Assembly: GCA_964020975.1 (NCBI GenBank)
Contig: OZ026619.1
Span: 7,014,178-7,078,177, forward strand
Reading direction: 5' to 3'
Source: Hermodice carunculata
Taxonomy: Eukaryota > Annelida > Polychaeta > Eunicida > Amphinomidae
Length of the DNA stretch: 64,000 bases
Shown in pieces: positions 25,828-38,152 of this stretch; within the stretch, counting starts at the first letter, position 1, and every line of letters starts with the position of its first letter. The position numbers were made by a program, and so were the translations under genes. A model generated the notes under the pieces. The model saw only the letters and a program-made list of their open reading frames with translations. It did not search any database and was not told the DNA's origin.

Positions 25828-27045
25828 ATGTCACTTAAATATAGTCCAAGCACGAGAGATTTGGATCCAGAAATAACTGGTGATGTAGACTTTGACTTCT
25901 TTGATGACGACGGTGATAAACCGCCTGCGAAAAATGAGCGTAACAACAACAAACCTCCAACCAGGGAGGAACTGAGGTTAAATGGTGTGGGTAGTCCGAC
26001 TCCAAGGCAGGATCTTGGGTCACCAAAATCGAAACACAAAACATCACCCAAGAAGCGTAGTCCCAGGGACTTTACCAGTAAAGATACACACGGTGATGAT
26101 ACAAGTATCAAGAAAGTAACTGCTAAAGTGCCAACAGGAGAGTCCCAAAGAAAAGACAGTGTTAATGCAAGTGTCGATTACAGTGATAACTTTGACAGTG
26201 ATTCTGAAACCGACAGTACAGAAGAAAGGTCAGGCAGGAAAGCACCCAGTCCACGTGCAGACAGAAAACTCAAAAGGTCTGCCTCAAAGGACAGTGATAA
26301 TGAGAGTAAAAACAGACAACAGGCATGGACTTCTGAAAGCAGTAAAAACAAATCTGACAAAGGAGAGGTGCAAAAGAAGCCAAGACCAAGGACAGCCCAC
26401 CATTCCCGAAGGAAACCAAATGTTATGAGGAACGATGATGGAAATAAAGCACATCACAGTGCGAGTGGCAGTGATGATTCACTTACAGATGATGACAGTG
26501 ATACTTGCTCCACAACCTCTGGATCCGAAAGTGACCTTACCGATGTTTCGCCAGTAGGCTCCCCTGTACGCAGTCCACTGGCCACCCACAAAAAACACTC
26601 GGGACACAAGTCTAATAAATCAAAGCATTCATCACATGTTACATTTAAAGGAAATAGCAAACCACTTCTCTCACACCATGAAAGGATACTCCGTGGTGAC
26701 AATGACCAGTTAGACATGAAGTTGCTAATGCAAGCAGTGATGGAGATGGAGAAAGATCCCTCTCGTGAATATCCAGGATCTCAAAATGTCTTGCTTCTGC
26801 CCCCTTCTTCCCCACAGGACCGTAAAAATTTCTCTTTCAGTAATATGAAAGTGAGAGACATTGATCGTGAAAATCAGAGGCTTATGGGACAGATTCTAAG
26901 GTATGCACATGAAGCAAACCAATTGAAAATGAAACAGAAGAAACCAAAAACCGTTAAGCCTAAACCAGTCAAACCAACCACTAGAATGACATCCTCTGGT
27001 ATCAACAGGTTGAGAGAACAAGAACGTATTGACAGAGAAAATAGG
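25828..27045 (+). CDS. CFAP97: CFAP97 (cilia- and flagella-associated protein 97), exon 1
   Basis: Encodes residues 1-406 of a predicted 514-residue protein; human CFAP97 is of similar size. The start MSLKYSPSTRD is the first in-frame ATG, with A at -3; an upstream in-frame GTG at 25786 is not a start. Near the N-terminus, VDFDFFDDDGD matches the acidic FF motif of the family. The middle is a Ser/Asp/Lys-rich disordered region (SDNFDSDSETDS, TDVSPVGSPVRSP). The conserved family block follows: FSFSNMKVRDIDRENQRLMG, then SGINRLREQERIDRENR. The donor is AGG before GTAAGC, phase 0. CFAP97 belongs to the KIAA1430/Hemingway family and is linked to cilia and flagella. Identification rests on family motifs I recall, not on a search. 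Confidence 0.9.
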
Positions 27046-27078
27046 GTAAGCTAAGTTGAGTGCATGTGTGTTTCGGAA

Positions 27079-27267
27079 TACAGTGGTAGTGGTACCTCTT
27101 TTGAGAGAACCCTCCAATGAGAGACCAACCTCTCTTGAAAGACCATTTTGTAAAACCCCAAGTCCTATTCTTCCAATCTTATTGTACCTCTAATGAGAGA
27201 CCACCTGTCTTGAAAGACCACTTTATGAGGCCCCAAAGGGTGGTCTCCCAAGAGAGGTACTACTGTA
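27079..27267. mobile_element. TA/CAGTGGT-type MITE, full copy
   Basis: Begins TACAGTGGTAGTGGTACCTC and ends GAGAGGTACTACTGTA, with TA at both edges and repeated GAGAGACCACCT-like phrases inside. TA targets and CAGT ends fit a Tc1/mariner-type MITE. It starts only 34 bp into the CFAP97 intron. Confidence 0.7.
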
Positions 27268-28055
27268 CAGTGATGATAACTAGATGATCACACCAGGATG
27301 GTAGTGATGCATGCAGTTGCCCTACATAGAACCCACATAATGCACACTAAGTTTGACAACTATGACATGTATAATATATATTTGTGGCTTAGCATTTTTA
27401 TGAGTACAATCATGATATGATAATAATTGTAACTTCCCCATGGGAGATGCCACTGTTTCACACATCCACTTTTACACAGAAGTGCATGGATAACATTTTC
27501 CTGTCTAGAGACTGAATTGAGTAAACTGGAGATAGACCTGTCCATTGTAATGTATGATGGAAGTTACCTTTTCAGTGATTTCAGTAAATCAGGTGCAGTA
27601 AACATGCACTTATGCAGTTGGGATACCAAGGCACAATTTACTGTACCAGTGTTTATGAGACTTTTCTTGGTGTAAGTAAGTGCAAGTTGATCAGTAGAGC
27701 ATGCAAGAAATACACTGGTATAGTTGAGCTCTCTGATTCCTAAATTGCACAGCAAAGCTTGTTACACTGTGCTGTGGGAAAGTGGCTTCTCAGAGGTGCA
27801 CCTCCAGATATATTTGTTATTTCTTGACTGCAACATGTTCAAAGCTAGAAAGACCTGCTATCTGTTGACAAACAGACAACAATCAGTCAGAGGTGATGTA
27901 TATCACAATTCTACCGTGTTGAGTACCAAATGAGTTGAACTCTGAATAACTTGCTTTCCAAATGTCTAAAGATATAAGTAATAAGTAGGAAAGATTATTT
28001 GCTACATAGAAAATCAGTGTGTGTGTGTCTTCAAAGCATATTGGTATGACAATGT
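27268..28055. other. CFAP97 intron, nothing recognised
   Basis: No supported gene or repeat. Confidence 0.4.
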
Positions 28056-28056
28056 A

Positions 28057-29620
28057 CAACTGTTCCGTAACACAGGGGTAGAAGTTGGAATGGCGTCTCT
28101 ATCTTTTATTGCTTTGAAGTTATTTAAGATTTAAAATTTCTAATGGTGCTATTTAGCATAATTTAAATTGCTACAACTTTTATTTTTAATTCATTAGGTG
28201 CGCAATGGTCAACAACCCCCTACAAGAAGTTGGAATGACATCTCTATCTCTTATAGTGTTAAAGATATTCAAGATTGAAAATTTCAAATACTGCTATTTA
28301 GCATAATTTAAATTGCTACAACTTTTGTTTTAGATTCATTACATGCGCAATGGTCAACAACTCCCTAATAAAAGTTGAAATGACATCTTTATCTATAATA
28401 GATTTGAAGATATTCAAGTTTTAAAATTTCCAATGCTGCTTATTAGCATAATTTAAATGGCTACAACATTTGCTTTAGATTTATAACATGCGCAATGGTC
28501 ATTAACCCCCTAGTAGAAGTTAAAATGACATCTGTATCTTTAATAGTTTTGAATATATTCAAGTTTTAAAATATTCAAATACTGCTTATTAGTATAATTT
28601 AAATTGTTACAACTTTTGTTTTAAATTCATTGAATGCGCACTGATCAATAACCGCCTCGTAGACTTCGAATGACATCTCTATCTATTATACTTTTTAAGA
28701 TATTCAAGATTTAAAATTTCAAATGCCCCTAATTTGCATTATTTTAAACATCTTCATTCCATTGTGTAAAACGGTCAAACTCCTTGTATGGAGGTACAAT
28801 CATGCCAAGTTTGGAGTTTCTATATATAATAATAAATCTATTCCATAACACAGGAGTAGAAGTTGGAATGGCATCTCTATCTATTATAGCTTTGAAGTTA
28901 TTCAAGATTGAAAATTTCTAATGGTGCTATTTAGCATAAGTTAAATTATGCTACAACTTTTATTTTTAATTCATTAGCTGTGCAGTTGTCAACAACCCCC
29001 TGGTAGAAGTTGAAATGATATCTCTATCTATAATAGTTTTGAAGATATTCAAGTTTTAAAATTTCAAATGATGCTAATTTGCATAATCTAAATAGTTACA
29101 ACTTTTTTTTAAAGTTTATTACATGCGCAATGGTCAATAAACCCCCAGTAGTTCTAAGTTAAAATGACATCTCTATCTATAATAGTTTTGAAGATATTCA
29201 AGTTTTAAAATTTCCAATGCTGCTAATTAGCATAATTAAAATTGCTACAACTTTTGTTTTACATTCATTAGATGCGCAGTGGTCAATAACCCCCTAGTAG
29301 AAGTTGGAATTACATCTCTATCTATTATACTTTTGAAGATATATAAGATTTAAAAGTTCAAATGCCCCTAATTTGCATAATTTTAAACATATTCATTCCT
29401 CTGTATAAAATGGTCAAACTTCTTGTATGGAGGTAAAATCATGCAAAGTTTGGACTTTCTATGTGTAATAGTGTCCGAGAAAAGTGACAGACAAATTTTC
29501 TGGAAAAGAAGAAAGGAAGTAAGAAAGAAAGAAAGGAAAAACAGAAAAGTGTGTGTTGACACACACACACTTTAATAAAGAACTTGAGGAAAAACAGAAA
29601 AGTGTGTGGTGACACACACA
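28057..29620 (+). repeat. Family C repeat: two arrays of ~145-bp units
   Basis: Units are marked by GAAGTTGRAATGACATCTC starting near 28081, 28226, 28371, 28516 and 28662, a strikingly regular 145-bp step. After a spacer with CCCCTAATTTGCATTATTTT and ATGCCAAGTTTGGAG, a second array runs from about 28859 to 29350 with the same spacer after it. The two halves make a higher-order repeat of about 780 bp. The end (29480-29620) has GAAA-rich sequence and GTGTGTGTTGACACACACAC palindromes, the reverse of the copy at 14.88 kb. Confidence 0.8.
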
Positions 29621-32090
29621 TTTTAATGACACCCTCTGTGAATCCATGCAATCAAAGGTAAATCAGACAGGTGTTGAAGAAAGTATTCCTATCTATCTGA
29701 CAATAAAATGTATAAGGCATTCATCAAAGGTATGTTTGATAAAAAATTAAATGAACAAAGGGGTTGTGTACACGCAATATTATTTAATGTACCTTTCCAT
29801 TATGTCAGTTGATTGTAATAGAAATGTACTTATGTACTTGTATGCTAACAGCTTAAAAACACATAAATTGAATGTTTGGGAATGGCACAAACAAAAAAAT
29901 GACAGAAAAGTCAAATCTGACAAGGTAAGAAGCTGCAGATATAAAATGTAGTTATATATTTTCACGTGTATAATTCGTTTCAATGCTATCGTATCTGTCC
30001 AGATATGACTGCTGTAGAAAAAATTGCAAGCACCTGTTTATATACAATGTACTGCTATTACATTAAAAGCATGCTTGTGTTTGAATTATATTGATAGGGA
30101 CTTGAAACATATCCTTGTTGGATATGTTATTCCGTTCAAAAATATTTACTTTTCGATTGAAAATGTGTTGCCAAAGAAGGGAAGCCTTTAGGGTAGAAGT
30201 TAGGTCAGCCAATACACTTGTTAGGCTATAAAGGGAGAATTTAGAACTGTACAGCTCCAGATATGGCAAAGAAATGTTGCAGTTTTGTTCCTGCACAAAT
30301 TTATTTTTGTACATGTTATTCAAAAAAGGATCATTTGGCAAATGCCTGCCCTTGATCACTGGCAAGTATTTGCCTGTTGAACAGACTTCAGTCCCTGCAC
30401 GTTTAATCTGCACACGTGTCTGTAATGTAAGGAAAATCTAAATGACCACAGAGCTCAACCAAGTAGTTCATTTATATTTTTGGTCATGTTATCCTGCCCT
30501 TTAACATGTTTAAGGCTGATGTATAAATGTACAGCATTCAGTTTTTGTTGAATCAAAGAGCAGAACAGAGACGAACTTCCTGTAAACACATGTAAAACAT
30601 AAAAGCTTGTATGTTTACCCTGGGGTTGAACAGAACTCACTCAAAGAGTCCGGTGAGTGCAGGTACTATGGACAAAAATGGTCACACATTTTGGCACTTT
30701 GTCATCAACTTTTGTCTTGTCTGTCTGTTGTAATAAGTTACAGCTTTAGTTCATAGTTAAGCTGAATGATGTCAAACATCATGTATTGAATTATCTATTT
30801 CACTGATCCATATACATGATGTAAAATAATATAAACTTAAGCAATAACCAATGCTCAATATTTAAAGCAAGGCATGCTAGTAATTTGTTTTGATTGATCA
30901 TGTTGTGGCAAACTTTGCACAAGTTTAAACAACATGAATTTAATATCTGTAGGCTCAGATCATCGTCATGGTTGCCCTGAATTTAATTGCCCCCAGACAA
31001 TAAGGGGTGTGTAAATTTATACTGTCATGTTCATTGAATAAATTAAATTTATGTCCATATTGGTTCAAAGTATCCAAGCGTGTCACCTTTTGAGCCCTGC
31101 TTTAAGTTAATGCATTCCTCTTGCATAGACAACTAATTTGCTTTTGATTCCTGTTCTGATGTATGTTTTAGTGGGTGTACCTTTGTTTTCATACATGCAC
31201 ATCAACACAAGCATTTAATATGTTTAAGTGATGTGTCTAATACTGACATGTGAACACCATTGTGTCCTTTGTACACCACGGTGTTCCAACTTTTAAGGTA
31301 CATGTACATCCTGTTAGAATTTTATAATACATTATACATCTTTCAATGGCTTGTTTACATATATAAGCATGATGTGTTGTTCATGGTTGCAATATTAACT
31401 GCTGTGCAGTTGGATTTTTGTACTTTGTCGGGGGTGGGGTGGGGGATTACTGTGAGTCACACAACAAGGTTTTACTAAGTTCATATATGGTCACATTGTT
31501 AATAGGGGTTTCATTTATTGTAATGTAACAGTGAATGGCTGCACTTGCATAACTGTGAGCTCTGCTAAATAAGAGTGTCAGAGAAGAAATACATACATGT
31601 AGCAGTGTGTAGTTTGTAACACATTAAGACATGTCAAACACTGTGCTTCTTTTCACAGTTTGTCACTGCAGAAATATGTGATAAATATGGACAGGAAAGG
31701 CAAAACATTATGCAAAATTTCAATGCAGTTGACAAGGTTTGATAATGTTCCAAACACTGACCACTAATTCATTCATAAACTTGTACATTTAAGATGTTTC
31801 AGGTAAAGAAAATTGTGTACAGTTCTATTTGTCCACAGAACGGATTTTGAACTTCCACTTGTCCCTTGGATATTTTACTTGTACTCATATCTTCCTAGAA
31901 CAGATATGTTTACTAGAAATGAACAAAGGCCATAAAGCACATCTAAAGAACCTGCAAGTAAAATTGAGTCATTTGTCCTCCAAATAATTTAACTTTTTCT
32001 GTGGACAACAGGATTACAGGAATTTGTACAATCTATCTTTTAAAGTTGGTCAGTGCATTCCCATCTTATAAATGCTACAGGCTTAACTTG
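29621..32090. other. CFAP97 intron, nothing recognised
   Basis: About 2.5 kb with no supported coding region, RNA or repeat. A G-rich patch (GGGGGTGGGGTGGGGG) lies at about 31430-31446. TACATGTA-type palindromes are frequent. Confidence 0.4.
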
Positions 32091-32092
32091 GT

Positions 32093-32170
32093 AGAATGAT
32101 CCCTCCTTTGAGAGACCACCCCTATAATAGGTCCAAAAATGGTCATATGGTGAAGGCCAATCAAAGTCAA
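32093..32170. mobile_element. TA/CAGTGGT-type MITE, half copy
   Basis: GATCCCTCCTTTGAGAGACC and ATGGTCATATGGTGAAGGCC match one terminus of the family; the other end is missing. Confidence 0.45.
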
Positions 32171-32316
32171 ATGGCACAGGAAAAGATACCTAAAGGTACA
32201 GGCAGGTGATCTGTCAAAGAAGAAAAATGGATAACGTGCACTGCACCTGTACTGTAAACCAATTAGACAGCAACAATATGTCAATGAGAAAATAGAACAA
32301 GTTTGATATGTTTTTA

Positions 32317-34442
32317 TTAGCTCAGCTGACTTGTCAGTCAGCTGAGCTTATCTTATGGTCCTCCGTCTGTCGTCCGTCCGTCAACAATTTACATTTTCGA
32401 CTTCTTCTCCGAAACCGTCAGCCAGATCCACTTCAAACTTAGTGGGGATGTGCCTTGGGTAGGTGTCTACCAAGTTTGTTCAAATGGTCACGGTCCATTG
32501 ATTTTTGTTCTTTTTTGGGAAAATCGTAAAAAAATCTTCTTCTCTGAAACCGCTCACCCAATTACTTTGATATCACACAGAAACACTCCCTGGGACACCT
32601 AGTTCTTAATTTGTCCACCAGGTGGCGCTTCAATTTTTTTCTGAATTTTTGTGTGTTCTAGCTATTTTCGACTTCTTCTCCAGAACCGTCACTCAGATTA
32701 AGCTGAAACATGGTGGATATGTTCCTTGTAGAAGGGTCAAACAAAGTTGTTCACTATGTGGGAATGCTGCAGATTCCTGATTTTTAACGATTTTTTCAAT
32801 TCGGGTACTTATCGGTTAATGCAGCTTTCCTATTGATTACTATGGAAGTCAATGAGCATTCTAATGCTAATTCACATTTTCGACTTCTTCTCCAAAACGG
32901 TCATCCAGATTTACTTCAAACTTGGTGGGGATGTAACTTGGGTGGGTGTCTACCAGGTTTGTTCAAATGGTCATGCTCCAGTGATTTTAAGATTTTTAAT
33001 GATTTTTTTGTTCTTTTTTTGGACAAATCTTAAAAAATCTTTTTCTCCAAAAGCGCTCACTCAATCGCTCTGATATCACATGGGAAGACACCTAGGGGCT
33101 TCGTGTTCTTAATTTGTTCACCAGGTGGCGCTGCAATTTTTTTACTAATTTTTTATGAATTTTTGTGTGTTCTGGCTATTTTCGACTTCTTCTCCAGAAC
33201 CGTTACTCAGATTAAGCTGAAACGTGGTGGATATGTTCCTTGTAGAAGGGTCAAACAAAGTTGTTCACTATGTGGGAATGCTGCAGATTCCTGATTTTTA
33301 ACGATTTTTTCAATTCGGGTACTTATCGGTTTATAATGCAGCTTTCCTATTGATTACTATGGAAGTCAATGAGCATTCTAATGCTAATTCACATTTTCGA
33401 CTTCTTCTCCAAAACCGTCATCCAGGTTAACTTCAAACTTGGTGGGGATGTACCTTGGGTGGGTATCTACAAACTTTGTTCGAATGGTCATGTTCCAATG
33501 AATTTTTTTTTTATGATTTTTTTTTCAAAAATCTTTACAAAAGTTTTAATAGGAAAGTTTTAACATGGGAATTTCTTGTAATGGCTATAACTTAAATAAT
33601 TTTGGCCAGATTTACTTCAAACTTGGTGGGGATGTGCCTTGGGTGGATCTCTACCAAGTTTGTTCAATTGGTCATGCTCTATTGATTTTTGAAATTTTTA
33701 TTAATTTTTTTGTTTTTTTGGCGGCAACCCTTAAAAACTCTTCACCTCTGAAACTGCTCACCCAATTGTTTTGATGTCATTCATAGACACTCCCAGGGAC
33801 ACATAGTTCCCAATTTGTTCACCAGGTGGCACTGCAATTTTTTGCATTTTTTTTTTTTTTTATGAATTTTTTATATGGTTTTGTTATTTTTCACTTGTTT
33901 TCAGAACCGTCACTCAGATTAAAGTGAAATGTGATGGATATGTTCTTGTGGAAGGGTCAAACAAAGTTGTTTACTGGGTGGCACTGCTTTAGATTCCTGA
34001 TTTTTAAGTATTTTCAACTCGGGTACTTATCGATCAATGCAGCTTTCCTCTTGATTACTATGTAAGTCAATGGGCATTCTAATGCTAATTCACAGGACAA
34101 CTGACACAAAATTTACTGTTTACTTGATAACTTGAGATCTGTTTTGAGTTAGTACTGTGATGCTGCACGTGTTAATGTTTTTGTATGAAGGTCATGCTCA
34201 CACAGTACATGAATGACTTTGACCTCGTTTCTAGGGTCACAGTGCAACATACATGAATTTCACTCTTCATTATAACTTGAGAACTACTTGAACCTTGATG
34301 TTGCACATGTTAGTGTTCTTTTTCAATGGTCAGACTTACTCAGAATATGGGTGACCTTGATCCTTTCCCAAGTTCATAGATCTGCAAGTGTGATGAATGT
34401 CAAGATCAGCTGAGCATGGGCTGTTCACACAGCCCTCTTGTT
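32317..34442 (+). repeat. Hairpin-ended repeat family A, 2.1-kb full copy (plus)
   Basis: The left end is TTAGCTCAGCTGAC, TTGTCA, GTCAGCTGAGCT, a 12-bp perfect palindromic stem. The right end is GGGCTGTTCACACAGCCC followed by TCTTGTT, a 7-bp stem. The interior is made of recurrent blocks (CGACTTCTTCTCC, CTTCAAACTTGGTGGGGATG, TGATATCACA, GGTACTTATCGGT). Two successive ~515-bp segments (starting about 32655 and 33169) are nearly identical. No protein is encoded. Confidence 0.8.
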
Positions 34443-34444
34443 GC

Positions 34445-36042
34445 AGTCCATTTTCAGATTAAAATCTGTTGGCATATCGGTGCACATAAAATAAAAAAGT
34501 GGACAATTAAGTTAAAATAAATATATATACCTTTGTTGTAAAAGTAGGCATGCAGCGCCCTGGGCCACCTCTGACCAGGCTAATGATACTAAAAGGAATG
34601 CTTTACACCAGAATTTAAAAGATAATTACAGTTTGAAAAATATGTGGTAATATGTTCTTCTTGAAAGAGTACATGGACTTCACATCACGAGAAGCATGGT
34701 CCAGTTATAGTGTAGCCTCTGTTTGACACTGAGTCATTTAAGGTTGTCCAGCATATTCGTGATGCGAGTTCTAGGATGACAACCTAATGTGATTCTCATG
34801 GCGCAACTCTGGATCTGTTGGCGACTTTTCAATTCATATTTCCAAAGTAAATTGGACCAAACAGTACTGCAGTAGTCAAAATGAGGGAGAGTTAAAGTAT
34901 TGTATAATGTTAACTTGGCATTTAAAGGTAAGAATTTTGCTGCTCTGGAAAAAATACCAAGTGCTCTATTCAATTTTGCTACAAGGGTATTGAAATTGTC
35001 AGAAAAACTCATTTCTGGATCCAGAGTCACGCCAAGGTACTTGAAATTATGCACTTGCTCAATGGTTTGTTTGTCCAAAGTCAAGTCCAGATTGTCATGC
35101 TATTTTCTCTTGGATGTGATCAGCATATAATTTGTTTTACTAATATTTAGGCTGAGTTTGTTGGCTCGAAGCCAGGTTGCTATTAGCTGGAGATCTTTAT
35201 TCAAAGCTCTAGTTATGGAGTCAGGGTCAGGTCCAGCAAAATAAAAGATAGTATCATCAGCATACATACTGACTGTACATTGGTTGAAAGTACTGCAAAT
35301 GTCATTTACATATACATGTACATGTATTATGAAAAGTAAAAGTCCTAAAAATGAACCTTGTGGGGACACCAACTGGTACTGATGAGCATTGGATCAGAAA
35401 GGTTGCGATTCGTGCAGGCAACCTGCCTTCCTGGCCTTCAGGTAGTCCCTGAACCAATGATGAGCAGTACCTTTGAAACCATAGTAATTGAGCTTTAACA
35501 AGAGTATTTCATGATCTACTGTGTCGGAAGCTTTTTTGAGATTGGGTGCAATCAAGCCAACATAGTCTTTCTTGTTGATTTCATTATATACAAATTCAGG
35601 AAAATAATTTAAGCTGGTCTGAGCAGTACCTTTGAAAGCATAATAATTGAGCTTTAACAAGAGTATTTCATGATAGTGTCGGAAGCTTTTTTGAGATCGG
35701 GTGCAATCAGGCCAACATAACTTTTTTTTTTTTTTTTTTGTTGATTTCATTATACACAAATTCAGTAAAATAATGTAAGCTGGTCTGAGTAGAATACTTT
35801 GGCTGGAAACCTGATTTCTGGGTACATAGAATATTGTTGTTGGTACAAAAGGTATAATCCTGATTATGTATAATTCGTTCCAATAATTTAGAGATGACTG
35901 CCAAATTAGAAATTGGCATGTAGTTTCCAGGGTCAGTTCTGGAACCTTTTTTTAATATAGCAGAGATCTTAGCCAGCTTAAAATCATCAGGGATTATACT
36001 GCAATAACTCCCAGGGGAAAGACGTTTGGAGCAGCGAGGCAT
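34445..36042 (-). mobile_element. Decayed non-LTR retrotransposon (LINE), RT region, CR1/L2-like
   Basis: Minus-strand reverse transcriptase pieces occur in the correct order. 36042-35760 reads DDFKLAKISAILKKGSRTDPGNYMPIS and SGFQPKYSTQTSLHYF. 35600-35400 reads KKASDTVDHEILLLKLNYYGFKG. 35372-35100 holds the catalytic SMYADDT motif and LNKDLQLIATWLRANKLSLN. 35084-34734 carries NFKYLGVTLDPEMSF and HFDYCSTVWSN, typical of the RT C-terminal/thumb region. The copy is 5'-truncated (no endonuclease) and frameshifted. It carries an internal ~159-bp tandem duplication (35462-35620 repeated at 35621-35786). The clade is inferred from general motif style. Its tail abuts the family A terminus at 34442. 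Confidence 0.85.
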
Positions 36043-36358
36043 GGGACCATTCTGCTTCCTCTGCTGGGAAATTACTAAAATTCAGAAAGATTTCAAAACT
36101 GACTGAAAGAACGGAAAGCAACAGAAAACACACTGTCAAGCATGTTTGTAGATTAAAAAAACAAAATTATCACAATGTTGCTAGGTTAGCACCATGCATT
36201 ATATGTGGTACCTTTGGGCTACATGATTAGCAACTTACTGTGTTTATTGTACGTACATGTGGATTAATTTCATTACTTTTCCTAATGCTTGTATATCCTA
36301 ATATGTTGATTGAAAATCTGCACCCTTGCTTTAAATTTGGGCATTGAATATGTTTTTT

Positions 36359-37069
36359 TAGCTCAGCTGACTTGCCAGTGAGCTGAGCAGGTTATGTGGT
36401 TGTTGCATCCATTGTCCATAAGCGTCGACAATTCACGTTTTGGACTTCTTCTCCAAAACAACTGGCCAGATTGACCTCAAACTTGGTGGGAATGTACCTT
36501 GGGTGGGTCTCCATGAAGTTTGTCCAAATGGTCACACTCCAGTGATTTTTGAATAATTTTTTATGTTCATTTTTCGGACAAATCTTTAAAAATCTTCTCA
36601 GCAGAAACCACGTGGCCAATTACTGAAGGAGACTTTTGAGAACCCTGACAGTGACATAAATTTGTTCAACATGTGGCACTGTGATTTTTCAAATAGTTTT
36701 TATGTAACACAGTGTGTCGCTATTTTTTTGACTTCTTCTCCAAAACTGTTGCTCAGATTATGCTGAAACTTGGTGGAAACGTTCATTGTAGGAGGGCCAA
36801 CCAGAGTTGTTCACAAGATGGCATTACTGTGAATCTCTAATTTTTATTGAATTTTTAAGTTCTGGTACTTATCGGTTAATGCATACAGTCCTATCGATTA
36901 CAACATAAGTGAATGGGGGTTGCAATAATAATTCATGATTTTGACTTCTTAAAACCACTAATGTGTCAATCAGATTCACTTCAAACTTGGTGGGCTTGTA
37001 CCTTGTGTGGGTCTTTACTAAGTTTGTTCAAAATGGTCAAACTCCAGTAATTTTGTTTTTTAGGTCAGC
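36359..37069 (+). repeat. Hairpin-ended repeat family A, partial copy
   Basis: Starts TTAGCTCAGCTGACTTGCCA and GTGAGCTGAGC, then GACTTCTTCTCCAAAACAACTGG and CTTGGTGGGAATGTACCTTG. It lacks the GGGCTGTTC end and runs directly into the next copy. Confidence 0.65.
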
Positions 37070-37460
37070 CGACTTGTCAGTCAGCTGAGCTATGTGGTGT
37101 TTACATGTAGGCATCTGCTGTCGGTCCGTTGGCGTCCACAATTCACATTTTTGACTTCTTCTCCCAAACCACTGGCCTGATTCACTTCAAACATGGTGGG
37201 AATGTACCTTGGGTGGGTCTCTATCAAATTTATTTCAATAGTCACGCTCGAGTGATTTTGGATTTTTTTTTTTGGTAAATCTGAAAAAAATCTTTTCTCT
37301 GAAACTGCTTACCCGATTGCTTTGATATCACACAGGAACACTCCTAAGGACTCCTAGCTCTTAATTTGTTCACCAGGTGGTGCTGTGATTTTTTACCAAT
37401 TGTGATTTTTGGTGTGTTATTGCTATTTTGGACTTCTTCTCCTGAACTGTGGCAGTTGGT
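37070..37460 (+). repeat. Hairpin-ended repeat family A, partial copy
   Basis: Starts TTAGGTCAGCCGACTTGTCA and GTCAGCTGAGCT, then the family body through CACACAGGAACACTCCTAAGG and CACCAGGTGGTGCTGTGATT. The right end is missing. It ends about 365 bp before CFAP97 exon 2. Confidence 0.65.
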
Positions 37461-37825
37461 GGACAAATTGCAGTTAAGAAGGTTTGCCATTGGGCGCCAC
37501 AGTCCACTGCTGGGTGCCACTGTCCCCAAATAGTGCCAGCTGCTCTTCATTAGCAGACTGTAGTGGACTGACCAATGCTACTGCCATGTGCAGATTACGG
37601 CTATCCTCAATAAAATGTCACTATCTGCTGCCAAAAATGTCATGTCTGCTGTTGAAAGCATACAATAGTGAAACTTGTCATGCATATATGTTGAGGTCAC
37701 TTGGCTAAACAACAAAATGCGCAAGATGCAATGGGAATTACATATATGTGCACAATGAGTCCAGCTCAGTGGACTGGACACATGTGCTGAACATCATCAT
37801 TGTACTTTTTGTACTTTACTTACAG

Positions 37826-38152
37826 GCTATGTTGAAGCGCCTTGAAACTGCAAAAGCATCATCAGGTACCCGCCGTGATGACCTGCTGAAGCAGTATGAC
37901 AACAAGCTGCTGTATGGTATAAGCGTGGCGTCTGCACATCCTGTACAGCCTAAGAAGAAGAGGAGTCCATATGACATGTCTTCGAATGCCAGCACTAGTG
38001 GCCGTTCCCGAAGCATGAGCAACATGCGAAGTGACCTGAGTGTAGCTTCTCAGAGTACAATCGCATCCAGCAAGTCATCTCGATCCACAGCACGAAGCAG
38101 ACCTCTCAGTGGTAAGCCAAAAGTTAGGCCAGCATGGGAACCTGGCTGGTGA
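37826..38152 (+). CDS. CFAP97: CFAP97, exon 2 (C-terminal)
   Basis: The acceptor is TTTACTTACAG before GCTATG, phase 0. It completes the family signature across the junction: RENR joined to AMLKRLETAKASSGTRR, matching the vertebrate RENLALLKRLEAVK pattern. A Ser/Arg-rich tail follows, ending GKPKVRPAWEPGW and a TGA at 38150-38152; human CFAP97 also ends in a basic Pro-rich stretch with a terminal AW-type motif. The last bases (CTG before GTGAGT at 38148) also form a good splice donor, so an alternative longer C-terminus is possible. Confidence 0.9.
   Translation, partial: AMLKRLETAKASSGTRRDDLLKQYDNKLLYGISVASAHPVQPKKKRSPYDMSSNASTSGRSRSMSNMRSDLSVASQSTIASSKSSRSTARSRPLSGKPKVRPAWEPGW

Noticed and set aside
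30063-30413. 116-residue minus frame in the CFAP97 intron
   Set aside because: No family features and no splice or start support.
32833-33774. Series of similar plus-strand frames (LLQTWWGC, KLGGDVPWVG)
   Set aside because: They are the repeated blocks of family A read in different frames; the repeat is non-coding.
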